Below, in pieces: positions 1-7,506 of a stretch of DNA of 64,000 bases. The notes beneath the pieces were generated by a model that was not told the origin of the DNA, made no database searches, and worked only from the letters and a program-made list of their open reading frames with translations. Source of the DNA: Actinoallomurus liliacearum (GTDB taxonomy: Bacteria; Actinomycetota; Actinomycetes; Streptosporangiales; Streptosporangiaceae); NCBI RefSeq assembly GCF_039542035.1, contig NZ_BAABHJ010000027.1, positions 248,001 to 312,000 on the forward strand, in the 5' to 3' direction. Made by a program: the position numbers and the translations under genes. The stretch's first letter is position 1. Every line of letters begins with the position of its first letter.

Positions 1-702
1 GGCGCGGAGGAGCCCGTCCTGTCCGGCGTCGACCTGACCGCCCGGCCCGGTGAGGTCACGGCGATCATCGGCTCGACCGGCAGCGGCAAGACCACGCTGC
101 TCAACCTGATCCCCCGGCTCATGGACGCGACCGGCGGCGCCGTGCTCGTCGACGGCGTCGACGTGCGCGAACTCGGCCCCGTGACGCTGTCGGACGCGGT
201 CGCGTTCGTCCCCCAGCGGCCGTACCTCTTCTCCGGGACGGTCGCCTCCAACCTGCGGTACGGCAAGCCGGACGCCACCGACGAGGATCTCTGGCACGCC
301 CTGGAGATCGCCCAGGCCAAGGACTTCGTCGAGAAGATGGACGGCCGCCTCGACGCCAAGATCGACCAGGGCGGCACCAACGTCTCCGGCGGCCAGCGCC
401 AGCGGCTCGCCATCGCCCGCGCGCTCGTCCGCCGGCCCGAGATCTACCTGTTCGACGACTCGTTCTCCGCGCTGGACTACGCGACCGACGCGGCCCTGCG
501 TGCGGCGCTGACCGCCGAGACCGCCGAGGCGACCGTCGTCATCGTGGCGCAGCGGGTCTCCACCATCCGGCACGCCGACCGCATCATCGTCCTCGACGAG
601 GGCCGCGTCGTCGGAACCGGCACCCATCACGAGCTGATGGCCACCAACGACACCTACCGGGAGATCGTGCTCTCCCAGCTCACCGAGCAGGAGGCGGCGT
701 GA
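1..702 (+). CDS. ABC exporter half-transporter, C-terminal nucleotide-binding domain (5' end outside window)
   Basis: The reading frame is open from base 1, so only the ATP-binding domain of a fused permease/ATPase is present. Visible motifs are Walker A GSTGSGKTT (codons 24-32 of the fragment), the Q-loop region, the signature VSGGQRQR and the Walker B/D-loop stretch LFDDSFSALD. The residue after the Walker B Asp is Asp rather than the usual catalytic Glu. This is typical of the degenerate half of heterodimeric exporters of the TM287/288 type. The stop overlaps the GTG start of the next gene by four bases (GTGA), so the two halves are translationally coupled and probably form one multidrug or lipid exporter in the membrane. 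The substrate cannot be read from the sequence. Confidence 0.93.
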   Translation, partial: GAEEPVLSGVDLTARPGEVTAIIGSTGSGKTTLLNLIPRLMDATGGAVLVDGVDVRELGPVTLSDAVAFVPQRPYLFSGTVASNLRYGKPDATDEDLWHALEIAQAKDFVEKMDGRLDAKIDQGGTNVSGGQRQRLAIARALVRRPEIYLFDDSFSALDYATDAALRAALTAETAEATVVIVAQRVSTIRHADRIIVLDEGRVVGTGTHHELMATNDTYREIVLSQLTEQEAA

Positions 703-2678
703 CATCCCCTTCAGGAGAACGCGCGGTACCGAGCCGGGGGCCCGGGCCGGGCGGGCCGGCCCACGGGCCGGCCCGGTTCATGGCCGGGCGGTCGACCGAG
801 AAGTCGCTGGACTTCGGCGGGTCGAGCCGGCGGCTGCTGCGGATGCTGCGGCCGGAGCGGCCGCTCATCGTCGTGACCCTGCTGCTCGCCATCGCGAGCG
901 TCGCGACGACCGTGGTCGGCCCGCGGATCCTCGGCCACGCCACCGACCTGATCTTCGCCGGGGTCACCGGCCGCCGGTTCCCCGCCGGCACGAGCAAGGC
1001 CGAGGTGGTCGCCGGCCTGCGGAGCAGCGGCCACGGCACCCTCGCGGACATGCTGAACTCGATCGACTTCGTGCCCGGCCACGGCATCGACTTCGGCAAG
1101 GTCGGGACGGTGCTGCTGATCGCCCTGGCGCTGTTCGCGGTGGCCGCGGTCCTCGGCCTGGTGCAGGGGCGCCTCACGACGACGATCGTGCAGCGGTCGA
1201 TGTTCCGGTTGCGCGAGCAGGCGGAGCTGAAGCTGGCCCGGCTGCCGCTGAGCTACTTCGACCGCCAGCCGCACGGTGAGGTGCTCAGCCGGGTCACCAA
1301 CGACATCGACAACCTCGCCCAGACGCTGCAGCAGACGCTCAGCCAGATGCTGACCTCGCTGCTCACCATCGTCGGCGTGCTGACCATGATGATCGTCATC
1401 TCGCCGCTGCTGGCGCTGATCGCGCTGGTGACCGTGCCGGTCTCGGTGCTGGTCGCGGCCAGGGTCGGCAAGAAGGCGCAGCCTCAGTTCATCAAGCAGT
1501 GGGCCACCACGGGCCGGCTGAACGGGCACATCGAGGAGATGTACACCGGGCACTCCCTGGTCAAGGTCTTCGGCCGGCAGGAGGAGTCCCTGGAGACCTT
1601 CCGGGAGCACAACGACACGCTGTACACGTCGAGTTTCAAGGCGCAGTTCATCTCCGGCATGATCCAGCCGGCGATGATGTTCATCGGCAACCTGAACTAC
1701 GTCCTCGTCGCGGTCGTCGGCGGCCTGCGGGTGGCCTCGGGATCGCTGTCCCTGGGCGACGTGCAGGCGTTCGTGCAGTACTCCCGGCAGTTCACCCAGC
1801 CCATCACGCAGGTGGCCAGCATGGCGAACCTGCTGCAGTCGGGCGTCGCCTCCGCCGAGCGCGTGTTCGCGCTGCTCGACGCGGATGAGCAGGATCCGGA
1901 CCCGCAGACGCCGGTGCGGCCCGAGGGCGTGCGCGGGCGGGTGGTGTTCGAGAACGTGTCCTTCCGCTACAAGCCGGACACGCCGCTGATCGAGGACCTG
2001 TCCCTGTCCGTCGAGCCGGGCCAGACGGTCGCCATCGTCGGCCCGACGGGGGCCGGCAAGACCACCCTGGTCAACCTGCTGATGCGGTTCTACGAGGTCA
2101 CGGGCGGCCGGATCACGCTCGACGGCGTGGACGTCGCCGAGATGACCCGCGAGGACCTGCGGTCCAAGACCGGCATGGTGCTGCAGGACGCCTGGCTGTT
2201 CGGCGGCACCATCGCCGAGAACATCGCGTACGGGGCGGCCGACGCGACCCAGGAGCGGATCGTGGAGGCCGCGCGCGCCACCCACGTCGACCGGTTCGTG
2301 CGCACGCTGCCCGACGGGTACGACACGGTCCTCGACGATGAGGGCTCCAACGTCAGCGCCGGTGAGAAACAGCTGATCACGATCGCCCGGGCGTTCCTCG
2401 CCAGGCCCACGATCCTCATCCTGGACGAGGCGACCAGCTCGGTCGACACCCGCACCGAGGTCCTGATCCAGCGCGCGATGAACTCCCTGCGCAAGGGACG
2501 GACCAGCTTCGTGATCGCGCACCGGCTGTCCACGATCCGCGACGCGGACCTGATCCTCGTCATGGAGTCCGGCAGCATCGTCGAGCAGGGCACCCACGAC
2601 GAGCTCCTGAAGGCCGACGGCGCCTACGCCCGTCTCTACCAGGCGCAGTTCGCCCAGGCCGTCGCCGAGGTCGACTGA
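699..2678 (+). CDS. ABC exporter half-transporter (permease fused to ATPase), partner of the preceding gene
   Basis: 659 aa, starting at the GTG that overlaps the stop of the upstream half. An N-terminal tail rich in Gly/Pro is followed by the six-helix transmembrane domain (roughly residues 50-360) and a nucleotide-binding domain: Walker A GPTGAGKTT near residue 449, signature VSAGEKQ near 552, Walker B LILDEATSSVD near 571, and a switch His in VIAHRLST. Walker B is canonical, but the signature has SAGEK in place of LSGGQ. Together with the Asp in the partner's Walker B, this puts both altered motifs in the same composite ATP site, as expected for asymmetric heterodimers. Likely an inner-membrane efflux pump with unknown cargo. 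Confidence 0.93.
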   Translation: MTSPSGERAVPSRGPGPGGPAHGPARFMAGRSTEKSLDFGGSSRRLLRMLRPERPLIVVTLLLAIASVATTVVGPRILGHATDLIFAGVTGRRFPAGTSKAEVVAGLRSSGHGTLADMLNSIDFVPGHGIDFGKVGTVLLIALALFAVAAVLGLVQGRLTTTIVQRSMFRLREQAELKLARLPLSYFDRQPHGEVLSRVTNDIDNLAQTLQQTLSQMLTSLLTIVGVLTMMIVISPLLALIALVTVPVSVLVAARVGKKAQPQFIKQWATTGRLNGHIEEMYTGHSLVKVFGRQEESLETFREHNDTLYTSSFKAQFISGMIQPAMMFIGNLNYVLVAVVGGLRVASGSLSLGDVQAFVQYSRQFTQPITQVASMANLLQSGVASAERVFALLDADEQDPDPQTPVRPEGVRGRVVFENVSFRYKPDTPLIEDLSLSVEPGQTVAIVGPTGAGKTTLVNLLMRFYEVTGGRITLDGVDVAEMTREDLRSKTGMVLQDAWLFGGTIAENIAYGAADATQERIVEAARATHVDRFVRTLPDGYDTVLDDEGSNVSAGEKQLITIARAFLARPTILILDEATSSVDTRTEVLIQRAMNSLRKGRTSFVIAHRLSTIRDADLILVMESGSIVEQGTHDELLKADGAYARLYQAQFAQAVAEVD

Positions 2679-2755
2679 ATCGAGATTCACGGCCGGGGCG
2701 GGCCGCGCCCCGGTCACCGCGGAGGTCGGCCGAGGTCGTGACACGCGGACGCAGT

Positions 2756-2785
2756 GCGGCCCTCCCCGTTGAGAGGGAGGGCCGC
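2756..2785. terminator. Inverted repeat between convergent genes, probable terminator
   Basis: Perfect 11-bp stem GCGGCCCTCCC / GGGAGGGCCGC with an 8-nt loop. It lies 78 bp after the exporter stop and before the convergent small gene. There is no U-tract, which is common for actinomycete terminators. Confidence 0.6.
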
Positions 2786-2791
2786 TGCTGG

Positions 2792-2820
2792 GGAGGGATC
2801 GGCCCGAAGCCGGTCCCTCC
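2792..2820 (-). terminator. Hairpin immediately after the 62-aa gene
   Basis: GGAGGGA-T-CGGC pairs with GCCG-G-TCCCTCC across a 5-nt loop. It directly abuts the stop codon of the minus-strand small gene, so it probably terminates that transcript. Confidence 0.55.
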
Positions 2821-3009
2821 TTACCGCCGCGTGGTCACGGTGTGGGTCCCGGCGAACTTGCCGTTCGCGTCGTACTCCGGAGTGACCACCGTGGACCCGC
2901 CACCCGCCCCCAGGTCCCTCTGGACCTTCGCGGCCTCGCTGGTGGGGACGCCCGTGCGCCTGCTCTCGCGGCTGCCGTCCGAGCTGGCGGTTTCCTCCAC
3001 TCGCGCCAT
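2821..3009 (-). CDS. Small hydrophilic protein, 62 aa, unknown function
   Basis: The chosen ATG is preceded by GGAGAGAAC, a good Shine-Dalgarno site. An in-frame start 29 codons upstream lacks one and was not used. The product is polar and charged with no membrane segment. It has a Ser/Arg/Glu-rich first half, then GAGGGSTVVTPEYDANGKF and a Thr-rich end. I do not recognise a family. The gene stands alone between convergent neighbours with its own downstream hairpin, which supports it being real. Confidence 0.6.
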   Translation of the reverse strand: MARVEETASSDGSRESRRTGVPTSEAAKVQRDLGAGGGSTVVTPEYDANGKFAGTHTVTTRR

Positions 3010-3126
3010 GTTCTCTCCTTCGGTTGCGACGCCGCGGTCTACCACGACGTCGATGGGTACTAAGGAGAACGTCCGGGACATCCGCGAAACGGCCACACCC
3101 GACCGGGGCAGGTCCGCCCCCGCGCG

Positions 3127-4050
3127 TCACGGCAGCAGGACGATCTTGCCTCGGGTGTGGCGCTTCTCCAGCTCGCGGAAGGCGTCCCGTACGGCGTCGA
3201 GCGGGTAGGTGCGGGCGATCGGGATCTCCAGCTCGCCCTTGTCGACCAGCGCGGCCAGCTCGGCGACCACCTCGGCGGTGGCCGCCTCCGCGTTGGCGTC
3301 GGTCTTGACGCCGTACTTCGCGGCGGCGCCCCAGTCCTTGATGGTGTCGATCCGCTCCGGAGCGACGCCGAGCCCGATCGCCAGGTCGACGTAGCCGTCG
3401 CCGAACGCGTCGACGAACGCGTCGACCTTTCCGCCGGGAGCGGCGGCCCGGATCCGGTCGGCGACGCCCTCGCCGTACGCGACGGGGATCGCCCCGTGGT
3501 CCGTCAGCCACTGGTGGTTGGCCTCGCTCGCCAGCCCGATCACCGTCGCGCCGGCGCGCCGCGCGAGCTGGACCGCGATCGTCCCCACTCCCCCGGCTGC
3601 GGCGGAGATCACCACTGTCTCACCCGGTCCCGCGGCGACGGCCCGCACCGCCGCGTACGCCGTCGTCCCCGCGACGTACAGCGACCCGCCCTGCTCCCAT
3701 GAGACGTTCGCCGGCCGGGGCATCAGGTTCGCGGCCTCGACGAGGACGAACTCGGCGTGGCTCGCCCGGTCGTCGGTGAACCCGATGACCTCGTCCCCGG
3801 CGGAGAAGCCGGTGACGTCCGCGCCGACCTCCTCCACGATCCCGGCCAGGTCGCTGCCCTCGCCGGAGGGGAACGTCGCGGGCCACTTCTCGTGCAGCGC
3901 CCCGGTGCGGATCGACACCTCGCCCGGGTTGATCGACGCCGCCTTCACCCGTACGAGGACCTGACCGGCCCCGGGGACCGGCCGGTCCACCTCCACGACC
4001 CGCAGCACCTCGATGGCGCCGTACTCGTCGAATCGCACTGCCTTGGGCAT
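3127..4050 (-). CDS. Zinc-independent MDR-family NADPH:quinone oxidoreductase-like protein
   Basis: 307 aa from the ATG preceded by GGAG at 6-nt spacing (MPKAVRFDEYG). The long upstream extension of the open frame has no coding character. The N-terminal GroES-like fold contains INPGEVSIRTG and EGSDLAGIVEEVG. The NADPH-binding Rossmann fold carries the AAAGGVGTIAVQLARR motif near residue 150. The cysteine and histidine ligands of zinc alcohol dehydrogenases are absent, as usual for quinone oxidoreductases of this family. It likely reduces quinones or enones in the cytoplasm. It is divergent from an XRE regulator 165 bp away, which is the obvious candidate controller. Confidence 0.85.
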   Translation of the reverse strand: MPKAVRFDEYGAIEVLRVVEVDRPVPGAGQVLVRVKAASINPGEVSIRTGALHEKWPATFPSGEGSDLAGIVEEVGADVTGFSAGDEVIGFTDDRASHAEFVLVEAANLMPRPANVSWEQGGSLYVAGTTAYAAVRAVAAGPGETVVISAAAGGVGTIAVQLARRAGATVIGLASEANHQWLTDHGAIPVAYGEGVADRIRAAAPGGKVDAFVDAFGDGYVDLAIGLGVAPERIDTIKDWGAAAKYGVKTDANAEAATAEVVAELAALVDKGELEIPIARTYPLDAVRDAFRELEKRHTRGKIVLLP

Positions 4051-4214
4051 CACGCACTCCGTCATCTCGAAGCCGGCCGCCGTTTCGGCCGGACACCGAT
4101 GAGACTGCCAACGTGCCGCGGCGGTGACGAGCGGAGCGCTTTCCCTAGGATCGACGATCCCTGGCTGGGCATTCGGACCCGGTACGAGTCTCGGCGATGA
4201 TTGGGGACATGCAG

Positions 4215-5072
4215 ATGGACCGCCGTGAGCTCGCCGACTTCCTGCGTCGTTCCAGGGAACGGCTGCGCCCCCAGGAGGTCGGCCTGCCGGCCGGGCCACG
4301 CCGCCGTACGCCCGGGCTGCGGCGCGAGGAGGTCTCCCAGCTCGCCGGGATGTCCGCGGACTACTACATGCGCCTCGAACAGGCCCGCAGCCCGCAGCCG
4401 TCGCCGCAGATCCTCGCCTCACTGGCGCACGCGCTGCGCCTGACCGAGGACGAGCGCGACCACCTGTACCTGCTCTCAGGTCACCGGCCGCCCGCGGGCC
4501 GGCCGGCGGGCGACCACGTCCGGCCCGCCCTGCTGTACCTGCTGGACCAGCTCAAGGAGACCCCGGCCCACATCACGAGCGACATCGGCGACCTGCTCGC
4601 CCGCAACACCATGGCCGAGGCGCTCCTCGGCTGCATCTGCTCGGTCCGCGAGCAGGACCGCAACTTCATCTGGCGCTGGTTCACCGACCCGACGCTCCAG
4701 CCGATCTACCCGGCCGAGGAGCGCGAACCGCAGAGCCGCGCCTACGTCGCCGACCTGCGGGCCTCGGTCGCCCGGCGGGGCAACGACACCGCCTCGACCC
4801 GCCTGGTCGCCCGGCTGCGGGAGGCCAGTCCCGAGTTCGCCGCGCTGTGGGAACTGCACGAGGTCGCCGTGAGCCGGAAGAGCCGCCTGCGCGTCGACCA
4901 CCCCGTCATCGGCCCGATCGAGCTGGAGTGCGAGACGCTGCTGAGCCCGGCCGAGGACCAGCGGCTCACCATCTTCACCCCGCCGCCGGGCACCTCGAAC
5001 ATCGACCACCTCAGCCTGCTGCGCGTCCTCGGCCACGACGACTTCGTCACGGCCGGCCCGGAACGCCGCTGA
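4215..5072 (+). CDS. XRE-family transcriptional regulator with MmyB-like ligand-binding domain
   Basis: 285 aa. ATGs at 4197, 4209 and 4215 are in frame. GGGG at 4203-4206 gives proper spacing only to 4215 (MDRRELADFLRR). The helix-turn-helix spans roughly residues 5-75 (RRRTPGLRREEVSQLAGMS, then a YYMRLEQ recognition region). It is followed by the acidic LTEDERDHLYLLSGH linker and a C-terminal PAS-like MmyB domain with NTMAEALLG and FTDPTLQPIY. Actinomycete members usually control an adjacent oxidoreductase gene. Here the divergent quinone-oxidoreductase-like gene fits that pattern (inference). Confidence 0.85.
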   Translation: MDRRELADFLRRSRERLRPQEVGLPAGPRRRTPGLRREEVSQLAGMSADYYMRLEQARSPQPSPQILASLAHALRLTEDERDHLYLLSGHRPPAGRPAGDHVRPALLYLLDQLKETPAHITSDIGDLLARNTMAEALLGCICSVREQDRNFIWRWFTDPTLQPIYPAEEREPQSRAYVADLRASVARRGNDTASTRLVARLREASPEFAALWELHEVAVSRKSRLRVDHPVIGPIELECETLLSPAEDQRLTIFTPPPGTSNIDHLSLLRVLGHDDFVTAGPERR

Positions 5073-5079
5073 GCCGTAT

Positions 5080-5109
5080 TTGAGTCAGAGTTCCAATTCG
5101 CGCTAGGGT
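5080..5109 (+). promoter_or_regulatory. Putative promoter of the TetR gene, leaderless transcript
   Basis: TTGAGT (5080-5085), an 18-bp spacer and TAGGGT (5104-5109) resemble a housekeeping -35/-10 pair. The GTG start at 5116 sits seven bases after the -10 box, where +1 is expected, and no Shine-Dalgarno precedes it. The mRNA may therefore be leaderless. Confidence 0.45.
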
Positions 5110-5115
5110 ACGGGC

Positions 5116-5694
5116 GTGGCACGCACCAAGGGATTCGACCCGGACGCCGCCGTGGACAAGGCGATGGAGGTGTTCTGGGCCAATGGCTACGCGGGCACCA
5201 CGCCCCGGCAGCTGGGCGCGGCGCTCGGCATCGGTCCCGGCAGCCTCTACAACGCCTTCACCAGCAAGCACGCGCTCTACGAGCGGGCGCTGCGCCGTTA
5301 CTACGAGCGGGAGACCGTCCGGCTGATCGAGTTCCTGGACGGGCCCGGGTCGCCGCGGGCGCGGATCCGGACCGCCATCGACCTGATCGTCACCGCCGCC
5401 CTGGACGACCGGGAGCGGCGCGGATGCATGGCCGCCAACGCCGCGATCGAGTTCACCGACGAGGACGACGTCGTGCACCACCTCGTACGACGGATCTTCG
5501 ACCGGCAGGAGGCGGCGTTCCGCAGCACGATCGAAGAGGGCCAGCGCGCCGGCGAGATCGACCCAGAGGCCGATGCCGCCGCGCTGGCGGCCCTCCTGCT
5601 CGCGACGATCAACGGCATCCGGGTGCTGGCCAAGGCGGACCCGAACCCGGCCCGGCTGTCGGCGATGGCCGAGACCGCGCTGCGCGCACTCTGA
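5116..5694 (+). CDS. TetR-family transcriptional regulator
   Basis: 192 aa with an N-terminal TetR helix-turn-helix (residues about 10-55: DPDAAVDKAMEVFWANGYAG, LGAALGIGPGSLYNAFTSKH). The C-terminal helical ligand-binding domain contains the GCMAANAAIEF stretch typical of the AcrR/NemR-like branch that responds to electrophiles. It lies 69 bp upstream of a co-directional short-chain dehydrogenase, so it probably represses that gene and possibly itself. The GTG start is supported by a promoter placed seven bases upstream. Confidence 0.88.
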   Translation: MARTKGFDPDAAVDKAMEVFWANGYAGTTPRQLGAALGIGPGSLYNAFTSKHALYERALRRYYERETVRLIEFLDGPGSPRARIRTAIDLIVTAALDDRERRGCMAANAAIEFTDEDDVVHHLVRRIFDRQEAAFRSTIEEGQRAGEIDPEADAAALAALLLATINGIRVLAKADPNPARLSAMAETALRAL

Positions 5695-5763
5695 GAAACC
5701 CCCGACGCGGCATGCCGTAGGCATGCCCTGATTTTGTATCTACAGCTCAAGAATGGAGCGATC

Positions 5764-6591
5764 ATGGATCTGCGACTGACCGGAAAGGTCGCCGTCGTCA
5801 CCGGCGCCAGCAAGGGCATCGGGCTGGCCATCGTGCGGTCACTCGCCGGCGAGGGCGCGCGGGTGGTCGCCGCCGCCCGTACGGCCGGCACGGAGCCGAC
5901 CGGACCGACCGCCGCGGTGACCACGGTGGCGGCCGGCGCGGTGACCACCATGCCGGTCGGCACCGTGACCGCGGTGCCGGTCGACCTCACCACCCCGGAC
6001 GGCGTCGCGGCCCTCGCCGAACGCGCCGGCGACGCCGACATCCTGATCAACAACCTCGGCGGCGTCGCCGAGGAGAGCATGCGGGCCGGCGGGTTCCTCG
6101 GCACCCCCGACGACGCCTGGCAGCGGACGTACGAGCTGAACCTCTTCAGCACCGTGCGGGTCACCCGCGCGCTGCTGCCGGGCCTGCTGCGGCGGCGTGG
6201 AGTCATCGTCAACATCTCGTCGATCGGGGCACGGGCGGCGTTCCAACCGGTCGACTACGGCACCGCGAAGGCGGCGATGACGAACCTGAGCAAGGCGCTC
6301 GCCGAGGAGTTCGGTCCGCAGGGCCTGCGGGTCCTGACCGTCAGCCCGGGTCCGACGAGGACGCAGAACTGGGGCGACCCGGACGGTTTCGCCGGACACC
6401 TCGCCCGCGCGGCCGGGGAGTCCCTCGACGAGTTCCTCGCCCGGGTGCCCGAGCGCATGGGGATCACCACCGGCAGGCTCACCGAGCCGGAGGAGACGGC
6501 CGCGCTCGTCACCTTCCTCGCCTCCCCCCTGGCCGGAAACCTCACCGGCGCCGACTATCTGGCCGACGGCGGCGTGATCAAGACCATCTGA
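5764..6591 (+). CDS. Short-chain dehydrogenase/reductase (SDR) with an internal repeat insertion
   Basis: 275 aa. The start was chosen at ATG 5764 because GGAG precedes it at good spacing (MDLRLTGKVAVVTG). Classical SDR features are the cofactor site TGASKGIG (about residues 14-21), NNLGG, the catalytic Ser in NISSIG, YGTAKAAM (Tyr and Lys) and the PGPT loop. Between the second beta strand and VDLTTPDG lies a low-complexity Ala/Val/Thr/Gly stretch, residues 51-74, encoded by three 24-bp repeats. This lengthens the loop after beta-2, which normally selects between NAD and NADP. Probably co-regulated with the upstream TetR gene. The substrate is unknown. Confidence 0.88.
   Translation: MDLRLTGKVAVVTGASKGIGLAIVRSLAGEGARVVAAARTAGTEPTGPTAAVTTVAAGAVTTMPVGTVTAVPVDLTTPDGVAALAERAGDADILINNLGGVAEESMRAGGFLGTPDDAWQRTYELNLFSTVRVTRALLPGLLRRRGVIVNISSIGARAAFQPVDYGTAKAAMTNLSKALAEEFGPQGLRVLTVSPGPTRTQNWGDPDGFAGHLARAAGESLDEFLARVPERMGITTGRLTEPEETAALVTFLASPLAGNLTGADYLADGGVIKTI
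5914..5985 (+). repeat. Three in-frame 24-bp tandem repeats inside the SDR gene
   Basis: Units at 5914-5937, 5938-5961 and 5962-5985 encode AVTTVAAG, AVTTMPVG and TVTAVPVD. They share a GTGACC core at the same position in each unit and are diverged elsewhere. The repeats keep the reading frame. Confidence 0.75.
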
Positions 6592-6618
6592 GCGACCGCG
6601 GTCTGAGAGGCCGCTCGG

Positions 6619-6673
6619 CGGTGATCCCTGGCGATCGCGGTGCCCTACGGGCGGCGCACGCCAGGGATCACCG
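6619..6673. terminator. Perfect 15-bp inverted repeat between convergent genes
   Basis: CGGTGATCCCTGGCG (6619-6633) and its exact complement (6659-6673) flank a 25-nt loop. The element sits between the SDR stop and the convergent acetyltransferase stop and likely acts as a bidirectional terminator. Confidence 0.65.
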
Positions 6674-6674
6674 T

Positions 6675-7316
6675 TCAGAGGCCGAAGAGCGGCAGGCAGG
6701 CGGCGAGGCCCTCGATCGTGACGGGCACCGTTCGCCGGGCCTGCCAGCCGGCGCGGTCGAGCCGCAGCCGGCGCGACACGACGGGACGGCCGCGGACGAC
6801 ATGGCGATCGATCCCGTCCTCCCGATAACCGAGCTTGCGGGAGACCGCGAAGGACGCCTCGTTGTCGGCGAAGGCGGCGGACAGGGCGTACTCCGCGCCC
6901 AGTCCCGCGAACGCCAGGTCGAGCACTGCCGCGCGCATCTCGGTGCCGATCCCCTGCCCCTGGTACCGCCGGCCGAGCCAGGATCCCGTCGACACCTCAC
7001 GGCGGATCGCGAAGTCCTTCGCGCTCACTCCCTGGGTGCCGACGATCACGCCGTCGAGAGCGACCACGAGGTTCAGGGACCAGGCCGACGGCCGCCAGGC
7101 CGCCCACTCCGACCAGTGGTACTGCAGGGTCCCGCGCGCGCGTTCGGCCGGCGGAGCGTCGGTCCACGGCACCGTGAACGGCTGGACGTCGGGGTCGTGC
7201 ACGCCCTCGGCCGCCAGCTCGGCCAGGGCGTCCAGGTCCTCCAGGGTGGGGACCCGCAGCCGGAGCCGCGGAGTGCTCACCCGGAGAGCGAACAGGGGCC
7301 AGTGGGATGAGGTCAT
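6675..7316 (-). CDS. GNAT-family N-acetyltransferase (RimJ/RimL-like)
   Basis: 213 aa from ATG 7316 (MTSSHWPLFALRVSTPRL). The pattern is that of GNAT_3 proteins: an N-terminal TPRLRLRVPT strand, a central VALDGVIVGTQGV strand, then WLGRRYQGQGIGTEMRAAVL with the acetyl-CoA pyrophosphate loop (Q/R-x-x-G-x-G), and AFADNEASFAVSRKLGY before the C-terminal strand. It probably acetylates an amino group on a protein terminus or small molecule. The gene stands alone and is divergent from the P450 gene. Confidence 0.85.
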   Translation of the reverse strand: MTSSHWPLFALRVSTPRLRLRVPTLEDLDALAELAAEGVHDPDVQPFTVPWTDAPPAERARGTLQYHWSEWAAWRPSAWSLNLVVALDGVIVGTQGVSAKDFAIRREVSTGSWLGRRYQGQGIGTEMRAAVLDLAFAGLGAEYALSAAFADNEASFAVSRKLGYREDGIDRHVVRGRPVVSRRLRLDRAGWQARRTVPVTIEGLAACLPLFGL

Positions 7317-7506
7317 GCCGGCGATTGTGCAGTCGGCCTTCGCCCGCCGCACCCGCTTTTCTTCGCCGTCGGTCTCGTTCGGATGGGCGTCGGTCCAGAC
7401 ATTGCGTCAAAACGCTGGTCAACTCGGGACAATATGGCCGACATGGCTGTTCCAGGGCTAAGCTCCCGCGCGTGACGACCACCACACCGACCGCAAGAGA
7501 CCTGTC

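Noticed and set aside
711..2744. 677-codon minus-strand frame opposite the ABC exporter
   Set aside because: Shadow of the ABC gene; the His/Arg/Asp/Gly-rich composition is typical of antisense reading in high-GC DNA.
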